Of a stretch of 5,729 nucleotides of DNA, positions 1 through 4,711 are shown in pieces. The notes beneath the pieces are model-generated. The model searched no databases and was not told the DNA's origin. It was given only the letters and a program-made list of their open reading frames with translations. Position 1 is the stretch's first letter. The number at the start of each line of letters is the position of its first letter. Source of the stretch: Paracoccaceae bacterium (GTDB lineage Bacteria > Pseudomonadota > Alphaproteobacteria > Rhodobacterales > Rhodobacteraceae). A program made the translations under genes and the position numbers. The stretch is from positions 1 through 5,729 of the forward strand of contig JALSRF010000011.1 in assembly GCA_026984895.1 (NCBI GenBank), written 5' to 3'.

Positions 1-214
1 CCAGCCCGGCGGTGTTGGGTTCGAGCGCGCGCGCACACAGCAGCAGCGTCGCGGTCTGCGCCTGGGCGGACGGGGCGTAGGCGAAGTCCGCAACGCCGGT
101 GGCTGGTGCGCCGGGCGGGGTCAACGGCAGGGTCTGGCGGTTTGCCCTGACCTCGGAAAAAAGGGCGAGAAGACTGGCCAGCGTAAACGCGGCCACAAGC
201 ACATTGGCAAACAT
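1..214 (-). CDS. Partial gene: N-terminus of a small exported or membrane-anchored protein, family unknown
   Basis: An open frame runs leftward from an ATG at 212-214 past the window edge, giving 71 codons with no stop. The protein starts MFANVLVAAFTLASLLALFSE, a hydrophobic segment (about residues 2-19) like an uncleaved anchor or a signal sequence. A Pro/Ala-rich linker follows (LPLTPPGAPATG), then a Leu/Ala-rich, probably helical segment containing one Cys (TLLLCARALEP). The frame stays open upstream of the ATG but has no other good start; an AGGA lies about 20 nt upstream, so the ribosome binding site is weak. The gene diverges from the secreted-protein gene at 386 and may share its regulatory region. 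The family is not recognised and the C-terminal part is missing. The call rests on the intact frame, the plausible exported N-terminus and the divergent layout. Confidence 0.5.
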   Translation of the reverse strand, partial: MFANVLVAAFTLASLLALFSEVRANRQTLPLTPPGAPATGVADFAYAPSAQAQTATLLLCARALEPNTAGL

Positions 215-267
215 CGAGCGCCCGGCGGGGATCCTGTCCTGGTGAAAAATCCCGGTGTCTCCTGTTT

Positions 268-282
268 CGCCCGTTTCGGGCG
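268..282. repeat. Inverted repeat CGCCCG-TTT-CGGGCG in the divergent intergenic region
   Basis: Perfect 6-bp arms flank a 3-nt TTT loop. No T-run follows on either strand, so it does not look like an intrinsic terminator. Its place between two divergent genes fits an operator or an mRNA leader hairpin of the leftward gene, but the function is unknown. Confidence 0.45.
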
Positions 283-286
283 GATG

Positions 287-299
287 ATTTCCACGAAAT
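287..299. repeat. Inverted repeat ATTTC-CAC-GAAAT
   Basis: Perfect 5-bp arms with a 3-nt spacer sit at the edge of the AT-rich island that also holds the CtrA-type site. A third GAAAT copy lies at 311-315. It could be a second regulator site in the divergent promoter region; no known factor is assigned. Confidence 0.35.
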
Positions 300-319
300 G
301 CATAAAATGCGAAATACTC

Positions 320-334
320 TTAAGAAAACATTAA
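320..334. promoter_or_regulatory. CtrA-type binding site, TTAA-N7-TTAA
   Basis: TTAA at 320-323 and TTAA at 331-334 are separated by exactly 7 nt (GAAAACA). This is the full-site consensus of CtrA, the alphaproteobacterial cell-cycle and motility response regulator. It lies in the only AT-rich island between the divergent genes starting at 214 (leftward) and 386 (rightward). Activating CtrA sites usually overlap the -35 region. Centred at 327, this one would place a rightward transcript start near 362, which supports the ATG at 386 over the one at 344. Seen: the sequence match. Inferred: that CtrA binds it. Confidence 0.6.
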
Positions 335-385
335 GCATTCCAGATGGATAGTTCTGGCCGTGGCGGGGCTGAACAGGCAGAGTCC

Positions 386-907
386 ATGTGGTATTCAAGA
401 TGGCATTCTAAACTCGTGCTGGCGGCGGTGCTGGCCGCGCTTGGTCTGGTTCCGATCGCGCAGGCGAAATTCCGGCTGTCCGATCGCTCTGAACTGCGCA
501 TGCCGCGAAGGCTTCAGGGCGACGGCACGCGCGTGGCGGCCCGTCAGGGCGATGTGCCCGACGGCCCGGGCCGATACGCTTTCGACGGCAGCCGGCTTCG
601 CAGCGCCTGCGGCGACGGACGGTGCGTGGCCGGCGTTCGGCTCGCGCTGCGCCAGGCACGTCGGGCCGGCGGCGCGCCCGACGCGCTGAACACGCAGATC
701 GCGTTGATCGCGGCGGTTCTTCTGGACGTTGCACTCGGCTTCGAAGGTGACGATTACAGCCAGTTTTCGCGCGGTCTCATGGTGCTGTCGCGGGCGTCGC
801 GAGACGCGGCTCAGAAGCGCTCGTTGGCGGCGCTGGCGCGCCGATTGCTGGACGCGGGTGTGGCCGGGCTGGATCTGGGTGTGCCCGTGGCCGCCAGCCC
901 GTCGTGA
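386..907 (+). CDS. Unrecognised secreted protein with Sec signal peptide
   Basis: The protein has 173 residues from the ATG at 386. Residues 1-27 form a classic Sec signal peptide: a positively charged start (MWYSRWHSK), a hydrophobic core (LVLAAVLAALGLV) and an AQA-K cleavage site. The mature part is Arg-rich. It has two cysteines at 75 and 80 (ACGDGRC), which could form a disulfide in the periplasm. A helical, Ala/Leu-rich C-terminal half follows. An in-frame ATG at 344 would add 14 residues ahead of the signal peptide; it lacks a ribosome binding site and sits only 9 nt from the CtrA-type site, so 386 is preferred. Only a purine-rich stretch (AGGCAGAG) precedes 386. No family is recognised. 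No terminator with a T-run follows the stop; a GC hairpin lies at 925-941. Confidence 0.65.
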   Translation: MWYSRWHSKLVLAAVLAALGLVPIAQAKFRLSDRSELRMPRRLQGDGTRVAARQGDVPDGPGRYAFDGSRLRSACGDGRCVAGVRLALRQARRAGGAPDALNTQIALIAAVLLDVALGFEGDDYSQFSRGLMVLSRASRDAAQKRSLAALARRLLDAGVAGLDLGVPVAASPS

Positions 908-924
908 TGGCCGGGGCGTGCAGT

Positions 925-941
925 CCGCGCCGGCGGCGCGG
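925..941. repeat. GC-rich hairpin just after the secreted-protein gene
   Basis: CCGCGCC and GGCGCGG arms (7 bp) flank a GGC loop, 17 nt past the stop at 907. There is no T-run, so it is not a standard intrinsic terminator, though it could stabilise the mRNA 3' end. Confidence 0.35.
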
Positions 942-1140
942 CGCAGGGGTTGGCCCGGGGACTGACAGCGCGTTACCGCGGTTGCGGCAGTGATCGTGGC
1001 GGTCCTGACAGGGTTTGCCGATGCACCCGGGGACATGCCGCCATGCATGCGGCCGGCGCACCGGCGCGCAAAGGGTCGGCGCGGCGGATGCAGAGGGCGA
1101 TGCTCGAACGCCCGGGGCACAATGCGCCGCGGCTCACCGC

Positions 1141-1260
1141 CCGAGGGCGCTGCACGGGTTGAGGGCGCAGCCCCCTGGGGCGCATCGCCCCGGCGCACAG
1201 CGTGCCGGAGCACAGCGTTTGCGGGCGCAGGGGTTCGGGCGCACGGGGCCTCGGGCGTGC
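1141..1260. repeat. Degenerate tandem repeat, 15-bp period, about eight units
   Basis: Cutting the + strand every 15 bases from 1141 gives units such as gggttgagggcgcag (1156), ccccctggggcgcat (1171), cgccccggcgcacag (1186), cgtgccggagcacag (1201) and cgtttgcgggcgcag (1216), with a GGCGCAG/GGCGCAC-like core near each end. On the minus strand, six Cys triplets fall exactly 15 nt apart between 1152 and 1229, giving a pentapeptide pattern around RCAPG; the + strand has a matching GAQR-like pattern. Neither frame has a credible gene start. The period is clear but the units are diverged, like an old minisatellite or the remnant of a repeat protein. Confidence 0.6.
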
Positions 1261-1347
1261 GCAGGGCGGTGCCCGCAGATGGGCAGTTCGGCCGGAAGCG
1301 TCACTGGCGGGCTGGCGTCAGCCGGGGGCGTGCCGGTGCCGGGCGTT

Positions 1348-1425
1348 CCGGCGTCAAATGGTGCAGCGCCGGGCAGGTGGCGCAGCGCCGGGCGGGCCGG
1401 CGTCAACTGGCGCAGCGCGGCAGGC
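1348..1425. repeat. Imperfect direct repeats running into the 3' end of the ClpP-like gene
   Basis: CCGGCGTCAAATGG at 1348-1361 matches CCGGCGTCAACTGG at 1397-1410, and both continue as GCAGCGC, giving a 49-bp offset. A third, partial copy (GGCGCAGCGCCGGGC) lies between them from about 1379. The right-hand copy contains the stop codon (TCA at 1403-1405) and the last codons of the leftward gene, so the others look like diverged duplications of its 3' end. The GGCGC-T-GCGCC core (minus strand) can also form short hairpins. Confidence 0.55.
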
Positions 1426-1906
1426 CCAGGCGAATCAGTTCCCGGCCGGATTTTCTTTCGAATCCCACCAGGCGATTGCGTGCAACCTCCAGGAACCATT
1501 TGCGCAACGCGGCCGGATAATATCGTGCCATCAGGTGCGACCAGTATTCGAATTCGCGCGGGCGAAGCGCCACGCCATAGACCGGGCTGCTCGGGCCGTG
1601 GAACCCGAACACGGTATCCGGCGCCACGCAGGCCCCGGGCACCCCAAGATACATGGTGCAGGCCGAAAGGCAGTAGTCGCCGCGGATTTCCACCTTGATG
1701 CCGGAGCGGCGCAACCTGTCAATACGCGCCACCCGTTCGGCGACGCTGCCGCCTCGATCGTTCCTGATGACCAGCGTTCCTGATTTCTGAGCGATGCCGT
1801 CCGCCGACAACAGCAGCCAGAATGCAACGCCAAGAACCGCCACCACCCACCAACGGACCGGGACGACCGGGCTGCGCCCGGCTGTCGCCGTCTGTCGAAT
1901 ATACAT
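1403..1906 (-). CDS. Membrane-anchored ClpP/crotonase-fold periplasmic protein (COG3904-type)
   Basis: The protein has 167 residues from the ATG at 1904-1906. A hydrophobic anchor spans about residues 19-34 (WWVVAVLGVAFWLLLS), after a basic N-terminus, and should place the rest in the periplasm. The domain resembles small ClpP-like proteins. It has a glycine-rich oxyanion-type turn (NDRGGSV, 49-55), a Ser in CLSACTMYL (Ser81) where the catalytic serine is expected, and a His in FGFHGP (His103). Cysteines 79, 83 and 93 could form disulfides. Peptidase activity is inferred from fold-level resemblance only; the substrate is unknown. A GTG at 1960 would add 18 residues before the basic N-terminus and is less likely. 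GGGGTG just upstream of the ATG is a weak ribosome binding site. It diverges from exoY. Confidence 0.8.
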   Translation of the reverse strand: MYIRQTATAGRSPVVPVRWWVVAVLGVAFWLLLSADGIAQKSGTLVIRNDRGGSVAERVARIDRLRRSGIKVEIRGDYCLSACTMYLGVPGACVAPDTVFGFHGPSSPVYGVALRPREFEYWSHLMARYYPAALRKWFLEVARNRLVGFERKSGRELIRLGLPRCAS

Positions 1907-2028
1907 TTTACACCCCACTATACCCGCCAACCGGCAGGTCCACCTGAAGGTGCCCCACACACCAATGTCAAGACCTACAGGGAAATGATGGAGAAACGGT
2001 TATCGGGTGCGTGCGGCCGACGGGAAAG

Positions 2029-2045
2029 TTTTTTGCCAATTTTTT
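2029..2045. promoter_or_regulatory. Phased T-tracts upstream of the CtrA-type site
   Basis: Two T6 runs (2029-2034 and 2040-2045) start 11 nt apart, about one helical turn, and end 8 nt before the CtrA-type site. Such phased tracts usually bend DNA or act as an UP-like element. They stand out in this GC-rich background. Confidence 0.4.
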
Positions 2046-2052
2046 CGGCTTC

Positions 2053-2069
2053 GTTAAGGCGGAATTAAC
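2053..2069. promoter_or_regulatory. CtrA-type binding site, GTTAA-N7-TTAAC palindrome
   Basis: TTAA at 2054-2057 and TTAA at 2065-2068 are exactly 7 nt apart (GGCGGAA), and the flanking G and C extend the symmetry to GTTAA...TTAAC. This matches the full CtrA consensus, including the C after the second half-site. Its centre (2061) is 81 nt from the exoY start and 155 nt from the ClpP-like start. If it overlaps a -35 region on the + strand, exoY transcription would start near 2096, with a leader of about 46 nt. Binding is inferred, not shown. Confidence 0.65.
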
Positions 2070-2141
2070 CACGCGCACGTCCATCTGTGGATGCCGGGGG
2101 GCGAGGCGGTCGGGGCCTGTGGGAACACGAAAGAGAACCGC

Positions 2142-2819
2142 ATGAGCTTTCTTGTCATCGACCCGATTCCCGTTACCGCATTTGCGGCGCGAAAACGCCC
2201 CGGGCTGTACGAAGCGGCCGGCAAGCGCGCAATCGACGTGATTTCGGTGCTTCTGAGCGCCCCGATCGTCCTGCCGGTCGTGCTTGTCATTGCGCTGATC
2301 GTCCGTCTCGAAGGCGGGTCCGGTTTTTACAGCCATGATCGTATCGGGCGGGCCGGGCGCAGGTTCCGCTGCTGGAAAATCCGGACCATGGTGCCAGATG
2401 CGCAGGCCCGGCTGGACGAACATCTTGCCCGCCACCCGGACGCGGCCCGCGAATGGAGCCGGCACCAGAAACTGAGCGACGATCCGAGGATATCGCGATT
2501 CGGGCGGTTCCTGCGCCGCGCCAGCCTTGACGAACTTCCTCAGCTCTGGAACGTCCTCATGGGCGACATGAGCCTGATCGGCCCGCGCCCGTTCACCCCG
2601 AACCAGCAGCAGCTTTACGATGCGGCGCGCCGGACCGACGGCTACTACCGGTGCCGGCCGGGCCTGTCCGGGCTGTGGCAGGTCGAATCGCGCAATGACG
2701 GAACCTTTGCCGAGCGTGTGGCGCTGGACGACCGATACTGTGCGCGCATCTCGTTGATGGGAGACCTGCGCATTGCCCTCAGGACCGTTCTTGTGGTCAT
2801 GCGTTGCACCGGAAAGTGA
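2142..2819 (+). CDS. exoY: ExoY-like sugar transferase (undecaprenyl-phosphate sugar-1-phosphate transferase)
   Basis: The 225-residue protein is the usual length for ExoY. This family moves a sugar-1-phosphate from a UDP-sugar onto undecaprenyl phosphate at the inner membrane, the first step of exopolysaccharide or capsule assembly. Visible in order: one hydrophobic segment (about 33-55), DRIGRAGRRFRCWKIRTM (66-83), the catalytic-region block LDELPQLWNVLMGDMSLIGPRP (129-150, with the Asp-Glu pair at 130-131), and RPGLSGLWQVESRND (172-186). The ATG at 2142 follows a purine-rich AAGAGAA. An in-frame ATG at 2091 would precede the transcript start expected from the CtrA-type site. The exact sugar (galactose in Sinorhizobium ExoY) cannot be read from the sequence. 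No other polysaccharide gene lies in the window, so it is an isolated initiating enzyme here. Confidence 0.93.
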   Translation: MSFLVIDPIPVTAFAARKRPGLYEAAGKRAIDVISVLLSAPIVLPVVLVIALIVRLEGGSGFYSHDRIGRAGRRFRCWKIRTMVPDAQARLDEHLARHPDAAREWSRHQKLSDDPRISRFGRFLRRASLDELPQLWNVLMGDMSLIGPRPFTPNQQQLYDAARRTDGYYRCRPGLSGLWQVESRNDGTFAERVALDDRYCARISLMGDLRIALRTVLVVMRCTGK

Positions 2820-2825
2820 CGCGGC

Positions 2826-4418
2826 TCAATCGACGGGCGCAAAACTGTCGGCACGGGCCCGCTGCCAGCGCTCCAGGTAGCCGAAATCGTCGGGTTCCGC
2901 ACGCAGAAGGAAACCCTCGGGCAGGTAGGGGTAGGCCTCGTCTCCGGTAATCATCTCGCCGTCCTTTTCGCGCATCAGGAAATGGTGCGGAAGGAAACAG
3001 AACGGATCTTCCAGCCCGGCCGCGCCGGTCATTTCCGCCAGCGCATCGAGCGTGTTCGCGTGGAAACGGGCCACCCGTTCGGCCTTGTCGGAGACGACCA
3101 GCGCCCGCTGACGCAGCCGATCCTGCGTGGCCACCCCGACGGGACATCGGTTCGTGTGGCAGGCCTGGGCCTGAATGCAGCCGATGGCAAACATGAAACC
3201 GCGCGCCGAGTTGACCCAGTCCGCCCCGAGCGACAGCGCGCGTGCGATGTCGAAGGCGGTCAGAAGCTTGCCGGCCGCCCCGATCCTGATCCTGTCGCGC
3301 AGGCCCGCGCCGCGCAGCGAATTGTGCACGAAGGTCAGCCCCTCGACCAGAGGCATGCCGACATGGTTGGCGAATTCCAGCGGCGCGGCACCCGTGCCGC
3401 CTTCCTTGCCATCCACCACGATGAAGTCCGGGGTGATGCCGGTTTCCAGCATCGCCTTGACAATGCACATGAATTCGCGACGGTGCCCGATGCACAGCTT
3501 GAAGCCGACGGGTTTGCCCGCGGAAAGTTCGCGAAGCTGCGCGATGAAGCTCATCAACTGGACCGGCGTGGAGAAGGCGCTGTGCGCGGCCGGAGAAATG
3601 CAGTCCACCCCCATGGGCACGCCGCGGGCCTCGGCGATTTCGGGGGTGATCTTGGCCGCCGGCAGGGTGCCGCCATGGCCGGGTTTCGCGCCCTGGCTGA
3701 TCTTGATCTCGATCATCTTCACCTGCGCCAGGGCCGCCTGTTGGGCAAACCTGTCCGGGTCGAACCGGCCATCGGCCGTTCGGCAGCCGAAGTATCCCGA
3801 GCCGATTTCGTAGATCAGATCCCCCCCGCCGGCCCGGTGATGACGGCTGATGCCGCCCTCGCCGGTGTCATGGGCGAAACCGCCCATCCTGGCGCCGGTG
3901 TTCAGCGCCAGAATGGCATTTGCCGACAGCGCCCCGAAACTCATTGCCGAGATGTTGAACAGCGACGCCGAATAGGGCTGCGCGCACTCCGGCCCGCCGA
4001 TCGTCACGCGAAAATCGGTGTCGTCGATGTGGCGCGGCTGCATCGAGTGGGTCAGCCATGAATAGCCGGCGTCATAGACCCTTTTGCGGGTGCCGAAGGG
4101 GCGCTTGTCCTCGGCCCCCTTGGCGCGCTGATAGACGATCGCGCGGGTGTCGCGGCTGAACGGTTCTTCGTCCTGGTCGCTTTCGATGAGATACTGGCGG
4201 ATTTCCGGTCGGATGCCCTCGAAAAGGAACCGCATGTGCCCGAGCACCGGGTAGTTGCGCAGGATGGCGTGGCGTTTCTGGAAGATGTCGTGGAGCCCGA
4301 CCACCGTCAGAACGGCGAAGACCAGCAGGGGGATTTCGAACCAGACGGAGAAATAGAGGCCGACGGCCGAGGCAAGCGCAAGCGCTGCGATCAAGGCGAA
4401 AAAACCGAATCTTCTCAT
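2826..4418 (-). CDS. Membrane-anchored FMN-binding glutamate synthase family protein (GltB2-like domain)
   Basis: The protein has 530 residues from the ATG at 4416-4418, which has an AGGAGG 10 nt upstream; in-frame ATGs at 4457 and 4487 lack one. Two adjacent hydrophobic segments (about 4-46) anchor it in the membrane. The rest is the FMN-barrel domain of glutamate synthase: SAMSFGALS (157-165), GEGGIS (186-191), KISQGAKPGHGG (239-250), DGKEGGTGAAP (336-346), then Cys414, Cys420 and Cys425 with C-X5-C-X4-C spacing, the ligands of the 3Fe-4S cluster. It lacks the glutaminase and GXGXG domains of GltB, and no GltD is nearby. This stand-alone type is widespread but its reaction is not established, so glutamate synthesis should not be assumed. 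It diverges from dsrE2 and ends 6 nt from the end of exoY. Confidence 0.93.
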   Translation of the reverse strand: MRRFGFFALIAALALASAVGLYFSVWFEIPLLVFAVLTVVGLHDIFQKRHAILRNYPVLGHMRFLFEGIRPEIRQYLIESDQDEEPFSRDTRAIVYQRAKGAEDKRPFGTRKRVYDAGYSWLTHSMQPRHIDDTDFRVTIGGPECAQPYSASLFNISAMSFGALSANAILALNTGARMGGFAHDTGEGGISRHHRAGGGDLIYEIGSGYFGCRTADGRFDPDRFAQQAALAQVKMIEIKISQGAKPGHGGTLPAAKITPEIAEARGVPMGVDCISPAAHSAFSTPVQLMSFIAQLRELSAGKPVGFKLCIGHRREFMCIVKAMLETGITPDFIVVDGKEGGTGAAPLEFANHVGMPLVEGLTFVHNSLRGAGLRDRIRIGAAGKLLTAFDIARALSLGADWVNSARGFMFAIGCIQAQACHTNRCPVGVATQDRLRQRALVVSDKAERVARFHANTLDALAEMTGAAGLEDPFCFLPHHFLMREKDGEMITGDEAYPYLPEGFLLRAEPDDFGYLERWQRARADSFAPVD

Positions 4419-4456
4419 CTGCGGCGTCCCTCCTGGCAACTCCTGTCGGTCGTTCA

Positions 4457-4488
4457 TTGCGAAGCAAAGCAGAATTGCGCGGCGCAAT
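4457..4488. promoter_or_regulatory. Twin TTGC/GCAA inverted repeats upstream of the glutamate-synthase-like gene
   Basis: TTGC-GAA-GCAA (4457-4467) and ATTGCGC-G-GCGCAAT (4474-4488) are both perfect inverted repeats that share TTGC...GCAA half-sites. Their centres (4462 and 4481) are 19 bp apart, close to two helical turns, so both could face one side of the helix. They lie 39-70 nt upstream of the leftward start at 4418, a usual operator position. The cognate regulator is unknown. Confidence 0.45.
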
Positions 4489-4523
4489 CACGCCAAATCG
4501 GTGCCCTGTCAGAAAAGAATTGT

Positions 4524-4584
4524 GAAGGCGCCCCCATGTCCAGGTGCTTGCAGGCGCAGGCGATCCGGCGGCGATGGCGCCTTC
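4524..4584. repeat. Long-range inverted repeat GAAGGCGCC...GGCGCCTTC
   Basis: Perfect 9-bp arms at 4524-4532 and 4576-4584 are separated by 43 nt within the divergent intergenic region. They could form a leader stem-loop of the leftward transcript or be two sites for a dimeric protein. In DNA this GC-rich, a 9-bp match may also be chance. Confidence 0.3.
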
Positions 4585-4601
4585 GTGATGCCCGGACGGA
4601 T

Positions 4602-4629
4602 TGGACAGGCGGGTTTTTTGTGCTATATG
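4602..4629 (+). promoter_or_regulatory. Probable sigma-70-type promoter of dsrE2-tusA
   Basis: TGGACA (4602-4607; five of six bases match TTGACA) and TATATG (4624-4629; four of six match TATAAT) are 16 nt apart. This predicts a transcript start near 4636 and a leader of about 76 nt before the ATG at 4712. The AT-rich island 4613-4650 is unusual for this window. A small hairpin (CCGGC-GGGAG-GCCGG, 4673-4687) precedes the Shine-Dalgarno AGGAGG at 4696-4701. Confidence 0.5.
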
Positions 4630-4650
4630 CATTCAAATATTCAGATAGCA
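4621..4650. promoter_or_regulatory. Inverted repeat TGCTAT-N18-ATAGCA over the -10 box and transcript start
   Basis: TGCTAT (4621-4626) and ATAGCA (4645-4650) are exact reverse complements. Between them ATTC occurs twice, 8 bp apart (4631 and 4639). The repeat covers the predicted -10 box and start, where a repressor would block transcription. A persulfide-sensing ArsR-family repressor would suit a sulfur-transfer operon, but no known operator consensus was matched. Confidence 0.35.
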
Positions 4651-4711
4651 AGGCAATCCAGGAAACGGAGTTCCGGCGGGAGGCCGGGAAAAAACAGGAG
4701 GCTCGATCAAA

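Larger units (their letters stand above)
908..1402. other. Gene-free GC-rich intergenic stretch with degenerate repeats
   Basis: About 495 bases separate the secreted-protein gene from the end of the ClpP-like gene. Open frames exist on both strands but read as low-complexity Arg/Pro/Gly/Ala sequence, as expected of stop-poor GC-rich DNA, and none has a convincing start or family. It contains a 7-bp GC hairpin (925-941), a 15-bp periodic tract (1141-1260) and the left part of a repeat cluster (1348-1402). It may be a decayed gene or a long 3' region; no RNA gene is recognisable. Confidence 0.6.

Noticed and set aside
121..303. Minus-strand 60-codon frame starting at 303
   Set aside because: Another frame in the same DNA gives a better exported N-terminus and runs off the window edge. 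This one is Arg/Pro-rich and stops at 121.
344..385. Upstream ATG at 344 as start of the secreted-protein gene
   Set aside because: It would bury the signal peptide behind 14 extra residues, has no ribosome binding site, and lies upstream of the transcript start implied by the CtrA-type site.
395..1213. Minus-strand open frame of 272 codons
   Set aside because: It is Arg/Gln/Pro-rich with no domain and lies opposite the secreted-protein gene that has a clear signal peptide. It is best explained by stop-poor GC-rich DNA.
1141..1260. Possible CRISPR array
   Set aside because: The units are only 15 bp, diverged and contiguous, with no unique spacers and no cas genes.
1134..1499. Minus-strand Cys-rich frame with RCAPG-like repeats, considered as a small Cys-rich protein gene
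   Set aside because: Its only ATG lies inside the ClpP-like gene in another frame, and there is no ribosome binding site. The pattern is kept as a DNA repeat instead.
1015..1698. + strand frame reading through the repeats into the ClpP-like gene
   Set aside because: It overlaps a better-supported antisense gene, and its sequence is low-complexity.
1910..1975. TATAGT (minus strand) and a TTGACA (minus strand, 1966-1971) as promoter of the ClpP-like gene
   Set aside because: The two boxes are about 43 nt apart and neither has a matching partner at 16-18 nt, so no promoter can be supported.
3175..3813. Second + strand open frame inside the glutamate-synthase-like gene
   Set aside because: It is a further antisense shadow, without a ribosome binding site or recognisable domain.
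2982..4061. Long + strand open frame of 359 codons
   Set aside because: It lies antisense to the well-supported glutamate-synthase-like gene, and its protein looks like random GC-rich sequence with no family motif.
4419..4487. Longer starts (ATG 4457 or 4487) for the glutamate-synthase-like protein
   Set aside because: Neither has a Shine-Dalgarno sequence, whereas AGGAGG precedes the ATG at 4418. The longer forms would also run through the twin inverted repeats.
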